Of a stretch of DNA of 64,000 nucleotides, positions 45,904 through 54,238 are shown one piece after another. Made by a program: the position numbers and the translations under genes. Origin of the DNA: an uncultured Mucilaginibacter sp. (GTDB lineage: Bacteria > Bacteroidota > Bacteroidia > Sphingobacteriales > Sphingobacteriaceae); contig NZ_CAMLHX010000012.1 of the NCBI RefSeq assembly GCF_946479965.1, positions 29,829 through 93,828 on the forward strand, given 5' to 3'. How positions within the stretch are numbered: the first letter of the stretch is position 1; the number at the start of each line of letters is the position of its first letter. Under the pieces are notes generated by a model, which was not told the origin of the DNA, ran no database searches, and saw only the letters and a program-made list of their open reading frames with translations.

Positions 45904-46017
45904 ATGAAAAGAATTGCTTACATATTATTAATTGTGGTTGCCCTTGGCGCATTATCTTCCTGCTCAAACAGATTGTGCCCGGCTTATAGCTCATACCCTC
46001 GCGGCGGCCGCAGGTAA
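45904..46017 (+). CDS. Tiny lipoprotein (37 residues)
   Basis: The frame from ATG 45904 to TAA 46015-46017 encodes 37 residues. A basic start and hydrophobic core end in a clear lipobox, LSSC (Cys20), leaving a mature peptide of only 18 residues with a second Cys in RLCPAYSSYPRGGRR. The Cys-Pro-Ala-Tyr and basic Gly/Arg end look non-random. It lies 28 bases after ribH. Function unknown. Confidence 0.6.
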   Translation: MKRIAYILLIVVALGALSSCSNRLCPAYSSYPRGGRR

Positions 46018-46101
46018 AATAATCCATCGATATTTCCTTCCCTAATTTGCAAAGCGTGGAATGTTTGACTTTGCAATTACCGAGAACAATTTGCCCGTAT
46101 C

Positions 46102-46109
46102 TATCTTTG
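46102..46109 (+). promoter_or_regulatory. -7 element of ytxJ
   Basis: TATCTTTG is an exact consensus match ending six bases before the ATG at 46116, implying a leaderless or near-leaderless mRNA. Confidence 0.5.
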
Positions 46110-46115
46110 TAACAT

Positions 46116-46448
46116 ATGAATTGGATACAATTGGAATCGCCGGAACAGCTAAATCAAATAAAACAACAACAAGGCTACGCGCTTATTTTTAAACACAGCA
46201 CACGCTGTTCTATCAGTATGATGGCGAAAAGGCGCTTTGAGTTAGATTGGGACGTTCTCCCATCCGATATGCCCTTATACTTTCTTGATCTTATCCGCCA
46301 CCGCGATATCTCTAACCAGGTGGCTCAAATATTCCAGGTCCATCATGAATCCCCTCAATTATTGCTGATCAAAGACGGCGAATGTATTCTTGATCAATCG
46401 CACGGTTCCATATCGGTTGAGGAAGCGGTTGGTGAAATTGGGAATTAA
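46116..46448 (+). CDS. ytxJ: YtxJ-like bacillithiol-system thioredoxin-fold protein
   Basis: 110 residues. MNWIQLESPEQLNQI is the usual YtxJ start. The thioredoxin fold carries its active site as IFKHSTRCSISMMAKRRFE with a single Cys in CSIS, and the cis-Pro loop as ESPQLLLIKDGE. YtxJ acts as a bacilliredoxin-like protein removing bacillithiol from protein thiols. It is monocistronic, convergent with osmC, another thiol-peroxide stress gene. Confidence 0.88.
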   Translation: MNWIQLESPEQLNQIKQQQGYALIFKHSTRCSISMMAKRRFELDWDVLPSDMPLYFLDLIRHRDISNQVAQIFQVHHESPQLLLIKDGECILDQSHGSISVEEAVGEIGN

Positions 46449-46487
46449 AATCCTCAATCATATCTCGCTTTAAGTCAACGCCTTGGT

Positions 46488-46889
46488 TTACCAGCCAAAG
46501 TTAATTGTTTTTTTTACGTCGGGATGAAGGCTGATAGCTACCGGACACGTCGTAGCAGCCAGCTCCAAAATCTTCACTTCTTTTTCTGAATAAATTTTCG
46601 GGAATTGCAGGTTCACAATAACCTCTGCAACCCGACGCGGATTTGGTGCCATTATTTTTGTTACCTCGGCGGTGGTGTTGTCTATATCAATTCCGTGTGT
46701 GTCTGCTGCTATAGCCATTGTGGTAAGTATGCAGCCGGCCAATGACTCTGCTAACAGGTCGGTTGGCGAAAAGGCTTCGCCTTTGCCCTTGTTGTCAACA
46801 GGAGCATCTGTTAGTATCGTAGTGCCAGATTGTAAATGTGTCGCCTCGGTTCTTAAGCCGCCCAGGTAGGTAGTTTTAATCGTTGCCAT
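46488..46889 (-). CDS. OsmC-family protein
   Basis: 133 residues. The two reactive Cys positions are in ESLAGCILTTMAIAA (about residue 53) and ATTCPVAISLHPDV (about 115), as in OsmC/Ohr peroxidases that reduce organic hydroperoxides. FSPTDLLAESLAGC is canonical. An exact -7 box and a long perfect palindrome lie directly upstream, making regulation at this promoter likely. Confidence 0.92.
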   Translation of the reverse strand: MATIKTTYLGGLRTEATHLQSGTTILTDAPVDNKGKGEAFSPTDLLAESLAGCILTTMAIAADTHGIDIDNTTAEVTKIMAPNPRRVAEVIVNLQFPKIYSEKEVKILELAATTCPVAISLHPDVKKTINFGW

Positions 46890-46911
46890 AGTTATGTTTG
46901 TGGTTGTGAAG

Positions 46912-46919
46912 CAAATTTA
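46912..46919 (-). promoter_or_regulatory. -7 element of osmC-like gene
   Basis: TAAATTTG on the - strand is an exact consensus match, 22 bases before the ATG at 46889. Confidence 0.5.
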
Positions 46920-46923
46920 CATC

Positions 46924-46952
46924 ATAGCGATGGGTTTCAAACCCATCGCTAT
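46924..46952. repeat. Perfect 29-base palindrome upstream of osmC-like gene
   Basis: ATAGCGATGGGTTT (46924-46937), one central base, and the exact reverse complement (46939-46952). It ends four bases from the -7 box of the osmC-like gene and covers the position of its -33 box, then runs into a poly-A (poly-T on the - strand). It could be an operator, a terminator-like hairpin or a dispersed REP-type palindrome. Confidence 0.75.
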
Positions 46953-47057
46953 AAAAAAACCATTCATACCGTTTCCTACAATTGTTGGTATATCACCCTA
47001 AAAACTTTTGCCCGATGCTTAAATTATTTATACATTACAAAAACTTTAGCGCATTGT

Positions 47058-47783
47058 ATGCTCTTACCAGGCAATTATCAGCATTTTTCTTTTGATCTGT
47101 GGCTCACGCTTATACGCTCAAATCCGGCGTTTAAAGAAAAAAGAGCTGAGTTTTTTTATCAGCATTTTAATTACTATAACCTGCCACCTGATGGTGTTAA
47201 ACGCACGTTCAGGCAGGTAGATATTATGTGTAATCTCATCAATGAAAAAACAGGTAAGAATATTGATGCCGACGAAATGTACCTGATGGTGCTTAGCATA
47301 ATGAACAATGGCGACGCAAAGGTTTGGCAGATTGACATAGAAAAGCTCTATACGGATATGGAAGCGCTGCTTTTTGACAATTTGCCTATAGCTTATTGCG
47401 ACCGTACCCTTGCCTCCCTTGCTCACTTAAAGCAAAACACAACAGCCACTACAGGCATACTTAGCAACACCGGTTTTATAAAAGGTGTAACATTACGCAA
47501 GGTTTTAAATCAAATTGGTATAGATAGGTATATTGATTTCCAGCTTTACTCGGATGAAGTTGGTATGTCAAAACCTAATCCAAAATTTTTTAAAATGATG
47601 CTTGATCAACTGAGCGCTCATCATACCGAAATAGATCTGGCCCGCGTTGTACACATAGGCGATAACCCTATTGCTGATGTAGGTGGTGCTAAATCGGTTG
47701 GTTTGCAAAGTTATCTTATCAATTCAAACAACGTTTACCTACCTGATATAATTAATAATGCACACCACTTACTCGCTACATAA
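47058..47783 (+). CDS. HAD-family hydrolase of the Ter operon
   Basis: 241 residues. HAD motif I is FDLWLTL, with Trp two residues after the nucleophile Asp, similar to the Tyr seen there in haloacid-dehalogenase-type members; motif II is GILSNTG, motif III KPNPKFF and motif IV HIGDNPIADVGGA. It likely removes phosphate from a small molecule. It overlaps the phosphoribosyltransferase gene by 26 bases and heads the Ter gene set, consistent with the HAD enzymes reported in Ter-linked biosynthetic modules. Confidence 0.88.
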   Translation: MLLPGNYQHFSFDLWLTLIRSNPAFKEKRAEFFYQHFNYYNLPPDGVKRTFRQVDIMCNLINEKTGKNIDADEMYLMVLSIMNNGDAKVWQIDIEKLYTDMEALLFDNLPIAYCDRTLASLAHLKQNTTATTGILSNTGFIKGVTLRKVLNQIGIDRYIDFQLYSDEVGMSKPNPKFFKMMLDQLSAHHTEIDLARVVHIGDNPIADVGGAKSVGLQSYLINSNNVYLPDIINNAHHLLAT

Positions 47784-48591
47784 AATAAGCACTACTACCG
47801 ATTTTGGCTTTGGCGCTGCAGAATACAGCCGGTTTAAATTTGGCGATGGCGAGGTTGCCCGGCACTTTGGCGCGGCATTGGCTGCCGGATTTATAAAACA
47901 ACATTTAAACGCGATAACAAAAGGCGAACAAATTGTTGTTATTTCTAGTCCGTACTCATTCATCCCAACCGCAACTTTTACGCTTAAAACCCATTTTGTA
48001 TCCATACTAAACCGCTGGCTTGCCCGCCACAATTTGCCCGTGGTACAGGAATGCAAAGTACATAGAACCATTACGTATAAAGAGGACTATGGCGAACTGG
48101 ATGCAGCGCAACGCCTTCAACTTATCGGTAACGATTCTTTTCATATTGACAAAATGTTTTTAACGGGCAAAACGTTGGTGTTTTTGGATGATATAAGAAT
48201 TACCGGCGGGCACGAGCGCATGATCAAAAAAATGATTGATGAATACGAACTGGACAATCCGGTTTATATGCTTTACTTTGCCGAGCTTATAAATCATAAC
48301 ATACATCCAAGCGTTGAAAATTATTTGAATTATTTTAGCGTTCAAACTATTTTTGATCTGGACGACATTATAAATGGCGGTAATTTTTGTATTAACACTC
48401 GCATAGTTAAATACATTTTAAATTACGAGCACGAAAGCTTTTGCGTGTTTTTGCAAAACAAGAGCGAAGCATTTATAAACGAACTATACGACATGGCGTT
48501 GGGCAACAGTTACCATACAATGGATAGCTACCAACACAATTTAAATTATATTAAGAACCAATTAGTAACAAGTAATAAAAAGTTAGCATAA
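47758..48591 (+). CDS. Phosphoribosyltransferase-like protein of the Ter operon
   Basis: 277 residues. The PRPP-loop-like motif is TLVFLDDIRITGGHERM, and VVISSPYSFIPTATFTLK resembles the pyrophosphate loop; the rest has long helices and an ending of about 60 residues rich in Asn and Tyr. Phosphoribosyltransferases associated with Ter proteins have been proposed to build a nucleotide-like compound. The start overlaps the HAD gene by 26 bases, and it ends three bases before terD. Confidence 0.8.
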   Translation: MHTTYSLHKISTTTDFGFGAAEYSRFKFGDGEVARHFGAALAAGFIKQHLNAITKGEQIVVISSPYSFIPTATFTLKTHFVSILNRWLARHNLPVVQECKVHRTITYKEDYGELDAAQRLQLIGNDSFHIDKMFLTGKTLVFLDDIRITGGHERMIKKMIDEYELDNPVYMLYFAELINHNIHPSVENYLNYFSVQTIFDLDDIINGGNFCINTRIVKYILNYEHESFCVFLQNKSEAFINELYDMALGNSYHTMDSYQHNLNYIKNQLVTSNKKLA

Positions 48592-48594
48592 ACT

Positions 48595-49149
48595 ATGGCT
48601 ATAAATTTGCAAAAAGGGCAGCGCGAATCTATTTCGGCCCCTAAGTTCACCATCGGATTAGGATGGGATACCAACACCTCATCAACAGGCACTGCATTTG
48701 ACCTTGACGCATCCGTATTTGTTATGGGTGATAATAAGAAACTTTTGAGCGATGAACATCTTGTTTTCTATAACAACTTAAAATCGCCTGATGGCGCGGT
48801 TGAACATACCGGGGATAATTTGACCGGAGATGGCGATGGCGATGATGAACAGATTAAGATTGACCTGTCGCTTATATCGCCGCAGGCATCAGAGATCTGT
48901 ATTGTAGTTACCATACACGAAGCCGGTAACCGCAGGCAGAATTTTGGGCAAATACGCAATTCGTTTATCCGTATATTTGATACAGCAAGCAATACCGAGC
49001 TGCTTAAATATGAGCTGGAAGAAGATTTTTCTATTGAAACAGCGGTTGAGTTTGGCAGGATCTACAAACGCAACAACGAGTGGAAGTTTGAAGCAGTTGG
49101 CGCCGGGATGAAAGGCGGCCTTCAGGATTATTTAAATAAATACAACTAA
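48595..49149 (+). CDS. terD: TerD-family calcium-binding stress protein
   Basis: 184 residues. The TerD beta-sandwich signature is seen in IGLGWDT, AFDLDASVFVM, HLVFYNNLKSPDGAVEH and the acidic Ca2+-binding run GDNLTGDGDGDDEQI. TerD proteins bind calcium and act at the inner membrane with TerC in tellurite, phage and oxidative stress resistance. Third gene of the operon; the second TerD paralogue starts 12 bases downstream. Confidence 0.95.
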   Translation: MAINLQKGQRESISAPKFTIGLGWDTNTSSTGTAFDLDASVFVMGDNKKLLSDEHLVFYNNLKSPDGAVEHTGDNLTGDGDGDDEQIKIDLSLISPQASEICIVVTIHEAGNRRQNFGQIRNSFIRIFDTASNTELLKYELEEDFSIETAVEFGRIYKRNNEWKFEAVGAGMKGGLQDYLNKYN

Positions 49150-49161
49150 ACCTAAGCAACA

Positions 49162-49773
49162 ATGGCAATTAATTTAGAAAAAGGACAACGCATAAATCTT
49201 GAAAAGAGCAACGGCAGTAAGCTGCAAAGCATTTGCGTTGGCATTAACTGGGGCGCTATTGAAAAAAAAGGCCTATTCGGCTTTGGTGGAAAAAAAGAAG
49301 CCGTTGACCTTGATGCCAGCTGCGCTTTATTTAACGAAGCAAAAGGGCTGCAAGAGGTAGTTTACTTTGGCAACTTGAAATCAAAGAACGGTGCTGTAAA
49401 GCATAGCGGCGACGACCTTACCGGCGATATGGGCGGCGATGATGGTCTAGACAACGAGGTTATAATTGTTGACCTTGGCGCATTAGAGCCTACCACAACT
49501 TACGTGGCATTTGTGTTAAATAGCTTCCGCGGACAGGATTTTGGAAGTATACCATTTGCATCGCTGCGGGTTTATGAAGGTACCCCTAAGCGCGTTAACG
49601 AAGTATTTGCTACTTACAACATTACCGGTGGCAACTTCGCGGGGCACGTATCAATGGTGCTCGGTGTTTTTTACAAACGCAACGGCGAGTGGAAATTTAA
49701 CGCCATTGGCGAGCCAACAAAAGACAAAAAACTACAGGAAACCGTACAAACGGTTACACAACAATATTTATAG
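49162..49773 (+). CDS. Second TerD-family protein
   Basis: 203 residues. Same fold as the previous gene: CVGINWGAIE, AVDLDASCALF, VVYFGNLKSKNGAVKHSGDDLTGD in parts, with a Ca2+ site GDMGGDDGLDNEVI. A Lys-rich Phe/Gly loop (KKGLFGFGGKKE, about 32-43) inserted before the DLDAS strand distinguishes it and resembles TerZ/TerX-type members. Likely a heteromeric partner of the first TerD. Confidence 0.93.
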   Translation: MAINLEKGQRINLEKSNGSKLQSICVGINWGAIEKKGLFGFGGKKEAVDLDASCALFNEAKGLQEVVYFGNLKSKNGAVKHSGDDLTGDMGGDDGLDNEVIIVDLGALEPTTTYVAFVLNSFRGQDFGSIPFASLRVYEGTPKRVNEVFATYNITGGNFAGHVSMVLGVFYKRNGEWKFNAIGEPTKDKKLQETVQTVTQQYL

Positions 49774-49818
49774 AGAATAAGCCGGGCGCTTTAGCGTCGG
49801 ACCATAAAATATTAAAGA

Positions 49819-50931
49819 ATGGAACCTACACCAAATAGTACCGAGCCGGTTATTGCACCAATAACTGCTGTAAAGCTGATTGATAAAGAGGGCAATGTTG
49901 ACCTTACGCAGGCCACTCCCGAAGATATCAGCAAATACTCCGCTTTAAGTAAGGACCTTAGTCCTGCCGACTCTAACTCTATATTAAATTATGGCGTTGA
50001 AGTGCAAAACTCTATGGAGCGGTACAGTAACCAGTTTCTGTCATCGGTTCGTACTTACAATTCGGGCGAGGTTGGCGGATTGATCAATGAGCTATTGGTT
50101 GAGTTAAACTACATTGATGTTGATGAGCTGGAACAAAACTCATTTAAAACGTTTTTGTCAAAGATCCCCTTTATAAAGAGCCTGGTAACGGATGTTAAAA
50201 AAATGTTCCAGAAGTATGACCTCGTGGTTAACAATGTAGACAAGATCACCAACAAAGTAAAGGCAGGGCGTTTAAATGCTATAAAGGATAATAGCTCGCT
50301 TCAAACCATGTTCGACAGCAATGTGCAGTACATCCATCAGATGGAAGAGCTGATCATATCGGGCCAGATAAAACATAAAGAACTTATGGATAAGCTTGCC
50401 GAAATGGAAGCTAATCCTACTGCTTATCAGGATTACGAAATTGCAGATCTTCGCGAGTTTTGCGGTCGGTTAGACAAACGTTTGGCTGATATGAAGATCG
50501 TTCGGTTTATCATGCTACAATCATTGGCGCAAATACGGGTGGTACAGAACAATAATACATCAATAGCAGAAAAAGCGCAGTCAATTGTTTCTACAACCAT
50601 CCCCGTATGGAAAAATCAACTTACTATTGCGGTTGCATTGCAAAGGCAAAAGGCCAATGTAGAAATGCAGCGTAAAATATCTGATACCACTAATACCATC
50701 CTGCAAAAAAATGCCGATCTGTTAAAGCAGAATAGCATTGATGTTGCTAAGGAGAATGAAAAAACTGTCGTATCTATCGATACATTGAAACGCACTACGC
50801 AATCATTAATTGAGACATTGAACGAGGTAAAACAAATACATGAGCAAGGCACGCAAAACCGCAAACTGTTAAACACGGAATTACAAACCTTGGAAACCGA
50901 ATTAAGAAAGAACGTAACCAACGTAAGCTGA
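49819..50931 (+). CDS. TelA/KlaA-family toxic anion resistance protein
   Basis: 370 residues, soluble and helical. Family traits are the central YDLVVNNVDKITNKVKAGRL, the LKQNSIDVAKENEKTVVSIDTL region and EFCGRLDKRLADMKIVRFIMLQSLAQIRVVQNNN in parts. TelA proteins accompany TerD/TerC in tellurite-resistance and stress modules; the mechanism is not settled. It ends three bases before the possible GTG of the following gene. Confidence 0.92.
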   Translation: MEPTPNSTEPVIAPITAVKLIDKEGNVDLTQATPEDISKYSALSKDLSPADSNSILNYGVEVQNSMERYSNQFLSSVRTYNSGEVGGLINELLVELNYIDVDELEQNSFKTFLSKIPFIKSLVTDVKKMFQKYDLVVNNVDKITNKVKAGRLNAIKDNSSLQTMFDSNVQYIHQMEELIISGQIKHKELMDKLAEMEANPTAYQDYEIADLREFCGRLDKRLADMKIVRFIMLQSLAQIRVVQNNNTSIAEKAQSIVSTTIPVWKNQLTIAVALQRQKANVEMQRKISDTTNTILQKNADLLKQNSIDVAKENEKTVVSIDTLKRTTQSLIETLNEVKQIHEQGTQNRKLLNTELQTLETELRKNVTNVS

Positions 50932-50940
50932 TGAGTGAGC

Positions 50941-51897
50941 ATGGATGACAACCCGATATTATGCGAGTCGACCCGGTTATTAAATAAACTACACCTTTTA
51001 TCCGCCTTCTTTGAAGACGAAATAGTTTATAAAATATACTTGCGTACACAGGTTATCCACAGGCTGTATGAAACCAATCCCGAGCTTGACATTAATAAGT
51101 TAGAGCTCTTCCATGTTCAATTCACCTCGGCGGTAATTGATCTTCTGAAAAAAATTAAAAAGATCAACGAACGCAGTACCTCGCTTTTATTTGAAGAGAT
51201 ACAACTTAACAAGGACCTTATACAGAGTGTACAGGATAGCGATTTTAACTACGCCGATTTCAATAATGACAAGCAACGGCAGGCACTACGAATAAATACC
51301 TCTCTTCGCAAATTATATGAAGTGCTATCAGAAGATGTACACGAGTATCCTTTTGCCAAAAACATAAACGCTTTTAGCGCAAGATATGCGCAGGACTACT
51401 TTTTTGATATAAGCACCGAAATTCTGGCGGAACTAACCAACTACAATCCTAACGAAGTTTATAGCCATGCCAGCGCGGTCATTGAGCGCAAATTAATGGG
51501 TAAGGCATGTAAACACGATTTTAGAACCGAGTTTTACTGCGGACTGAAAACCGGCAACCTGGCGCTCGAGGTTTATAAGTTTATAGACGAGGACACTTAT
51601 TACCTGTTCTATCCTTCGCGCAACTTGTTCTTGCTTTGCGATGCCGGGATTTTAGCAACCATAGACCAAGCCACCGAAGTAACCCGAAACGAGCGGATAA
51701 TACAAGAGCTTTTAGACAAAAACGACCAGCTGCAAAGCAGCGCTGCCCTAGCCCGGATACATATCCCGCATGAGGTGAGCAGCCTATTAGCTGAAAATTA
51801 TAAGAAAATTACTGATATTAACTTCCTGCAAAACATAGCGGGTTTTGATGCTCAGGCCAATATTTTAAAAACCATGCTGAATACCAATATCATTTAG
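50941..51897 (+). CDS. Unrecognised helical protein inside the Ter operon
   Basis: 318 residues from the ATG at 50941; a GTG at 50935 would add two residues. I do not recognise it. It is largely helical with no signal peptide or membrane segment. Notable are charged helices at 60-100 (LLKKIKKINERSTSLLFEE), an aromatic acidic patch KFIDEDTYYLFYPSRN near residues 213-228 and a CKHDF/FYCG pair of Cys residues near 190-205. Its tight position between telA and terC says it belongs to the Ter stress module. Confidence 0.75.
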   Translation: MDDNPILCESTRLLNKLHLLSAFFEDEIVYKIYLRTQVIHRLYETNPELDINKLELFHVQFTSAVIDLLKKIKKINERSTSLLFEEIQLNKDLIQSVQDSDFNYADFNNDKQRQALRINTSLRKLYEVLSEDVHEYPFAKNINAFSARYAQDYFFDISTEILAELTNYNPNEVYSHASAVIERKLMGKACKHDFRTEFYCGLKTGNLALEVYKFIDEDTYYLFYPSRNLFLLCDAGILATIDQATEVTRNERIIQELLDKNDQLQSSAALARIHIPHEVSSLLAENYKKITDINFLQNIAGFDAQANILKTMLNTNII

Positions 51898-51952
51898 CAT
51901 CTTGTAACAGATATTTGCATTGTTGGTCTAACATAAAATATAACATACTTAC

Positions 51953-52765
51953 ATGGACATTTTACATTCGCTTTTAGGCGAAGACATAAAAGCAGGATTG
52001 CTTATAGTTTTAAATCTTATAGTTATTGAAAGCCTTTTATCGGTTGATAATGCCGCCGTATTGGCAACAATGGTGCTTGATCTGCCTAAAAACCAACGTA
52101 GTAAAGCGCTTAAGTACGGAATAATAGGTGCGTATGTTTTCAGAGGGATTTGTCTTTTGTTGGCTTCGTGGCTGGTAAAAATATGGTGGTTAAAACCATT
52201 GGGGGGCCTTTATCTGCTTTACCTGGCATTCAGTTATTTCAAAAATAAATCTGCCGAAAAAGGGGAAGAGGAATCCATAAAAAAGGAAGAAAGCTGGTTG
52301 TATAAATCAACCGTTGGTATGATCGGTCCCTTTTGGGCAACCGTCGCCCTGGTTGAGCTGATGGACCTTGCCTTTTCTATTGATAACGTATTTGCCGCCG
52401 TGGCTTTCACCGACCACGTATTTTTAATATATACGGGTGTCTTCATTGGTATATTGGCCATGCGTTTTGTGGCGCAGGCGTTTGTTAAGTTGATGGAGAA
52501 GTTTACTTTTCTGGAAGCTATCGCTTTTATTGTTATCGGTGTGTTGGGTATCAAATTAACATCATCATTATATACTCATTTCGATAAAGATAGTCCGCTG
52601 GCGCATTTTATTGAGGGCGAGCAAATGGATATGTATGTATCTATTTTCACCGTGGGCATTTTTATAATACCGGTGCTTTCTTCGTTGTTGTTCAATTTCC
52701 CTAAAAAGAACATCATGGAGCCTGAGGTGGCTGAGGCCGCGGAGGATGTGTTGGATAAGAGTTAA
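51953..52765 (+). CDS. terC: TerC-family integral membrane protein
   Basis: 270 residues, about seven to eight membrane segments. Conserved acidic membrane motifs are NLIVIESLLSVDNAAVLA and VELMDLAFSIDNVFAAVAF, each with the Asp-Asn pair typical of TerC/Alx (proposed Mn2+ or Ca2+ transport or binding). It would anchor the TerD proteins at the membrane. Last gene of the Ter set, 55 bases after the unrecognised gene. Confidence 0.95.
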   Translation: MDILHSLLGEDIKAGLLIVLNLIVIESLLSVDNAAVLATMVLDLPKNQRSKALKYGIIGAYVFRGICLLLASWLVKIWWLKPLGGLYLLYLAFSYFKNKSAEKGEEESIKKEESWLYKSTVGMIGPFWATVALVELMDLAFSIDNVFAAVAFTDHVFLIYTGVFIGILAMRFVAQAFVKLMEKFTFLEAIAFIVIGVLGIKLTSSLYTHFDKDSPLAHFIEGEQMDMYVSIFTVGIFIIPVLSSLLFNFPKKNIMEPEVAEAAEDVLDKS

Positions 52766-52810
52766 CTTTCTCAACTTTTCCTGCTAAATTTATACCATAA
52801 TCCCTTACCT

Positions 52811-54211
52811 ATGGATAAAGTTAGCGCAGCCTGGCTGCAAAATATTGATGCCCTTAAAGATGTGCCCGTTGAACAACTGCAATGGTTCCTGGATCATAGC
52901 GATCAATTAACGCTTCAACCGGGCGACCGCGTTTTTATACCCAACGACCCAATTAAAGGCACTTACATTGTTATTGAAGGAAGCTTCCGTTTATGTATGC
53001 CGCAAGGCAAGGAGATGCGTGAGATTGCCGTGTTTGAGTCGCAAGATATTACCGGTCACTTGCCGTTCTCGCGCGGGAAGATCACAACAGGTAACGCCGA
53101 AGTTGTAGAAACGTTAACTTTTCTGTTTTTCCCGATAAAATACGAGGATACCATGATCCGTAGTTACTTTGAGCTGACGCAGGCCCTGGTGCATGTTATG
53201 GCTAACCGCATTCGTACTTTCACAGCGCTGCAACAGCAAAACGAAAAGATGATGGCGCTGGGTAAACTCTCAGCGGGATTGGCCCACGAGCTAAATAATC
53301 CGGCATCGGCAGTGGTGCGAGGTTCAGCATCGCTTTTAAAACACCTAAAATTGGTGCCCGATGCCTTTAAACGCGTAATGGCGCTTAAGTTGAGTGTCGA
53401 TGATGTGACTTACGTAAGCGACAAGCTGTTTTCGGTGGTGTGTAAGGATGAAAAGCCCACGCTAAGCATGATGGAGCGCTCCGAAAAGGAAGACGATGTG
53501 TTGGATTGGCTGGATGATCACACCGTAGAGAACAGTCAGGAGATTGCTGAGAACCTGGTAGATTTTGGTTTTTCTGTTGCTGATCTGGACGACTTTAAAA
53601 AACATATACCTGAAGAGGCGCTTTCGTCGGTGTTTGGATGGATCAATAACAACCTGGTCACCGAAAAAATGGTGATAGACATTGAGGAAGCATCGCGTCG
53701 CATTGCCGAGCTGGTAGGGGCCGTTAAAACCTTCACGCATATGGATCAGGGTCATGGTAAGCAATATGCCGATATCCACAATGGCATCCGCAACACGCTT
53801 ACCATGCTTCAGCATAAAATAAAACAGAGCGGCGTTAAAGTAGAAGAGCTTTTTGATACCACCCTGCCGCAGGTAAATGCCATGATTGGCGAGCTGAACC
53901 AGGTGTGGACCAACCTGATTGATAACGCGCTTGATGCAATGGAAGCAGGCGGCAAGGGCGTGCTGCAAATAAAAACCGGTCGTGCTAAGGATTGCGTGCA
54001 GGTTTGTATTATCGACAATGGGCCCGGCATCCCCGAAGATATTAAAAGCCGCATCTTTGATCCCTTCTTTACCACTAAGGAAGCAGGCAAAGGCACCGGC
54101 CTGGGTCTGGATGTAGTGACCAACATAGTAAAACAACACAACGGAAAGATCAAGGTGGAATCAGAGCCCGGGCGCACCGCTTTTATTGTAGAATTTCCGT
54201 TTAATGGTTAA
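52811..54211 (+). CDS. Histidine kinase with N-terminal cyclic-nucleotide-binding-like domain
   Basis: 466 residues. An N-terminal cNMP-binding-like roll (about 5-125: LTLQPGDRVFIPNDPIKGTYIVIEG) is followed by HisKA (LGKLSAGLAHELNNPASAV, His near 163), a 150-residue helical insert, and the HATPase domain (WTNLIDNALDAMEAGG, DNGPGIP, GTGLGLDVVTNIV). Soluble. It ends 27 bases before the receiver-flavoprotein fusion gene, making a kinase-target pair likely. What the cNMP-type domain binds is not known. Confidence 0.92.
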   Translation: MDKVSAAWLQNIDALKDVPVEQLQWFLDHSDQLTLQPGDRVFIPNDPIKGTYIVIEGSFRLCMPQGKEMREIAVFESQDITGHLPFSRGKITTGNAEVVETLTFLFFPIKYEDTMIRSYFELTQALVHVMANRIRTFTALQQQNEKMMALGKLSAGLAHELNNPASAVVRGSASLLKHLKLVPDAFKRVMALKLSVDDVTYVSDKLFSVVCKDEKPTLSMMERSEKEDDVLDWLDDHTVENSQEIAENLVDFGFSVADLDDFKKHIPEEALSSVFGWINNNLVTEKMVIDIEEASRRIAELVGAVKTFTHMDQGHGKQYADIHNGIRNTLTMLQHKIKQSGVKVEELFDTTLPQVNAMIGELNQVWTNLIDNALDAMEAGGKGVLQIKTGRAKDCVQVCIIDNGPGIPEDIKSRIFDPFFTTKEAGKGTGLGLDVVTNIVKQHNGKIKVESEPGRTAFIVEFPFNG

Positions 54212-54238
54212 ACCCCCTATTTGTATCTTTATACCACA

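Noticed and set aside
53462..54139. A 225-residue open frame on the - strand opposite the cNMP-domain kinase
   Set aside because: Shadow frame of a well-supported kinase gene; no motif and no upstream signal.
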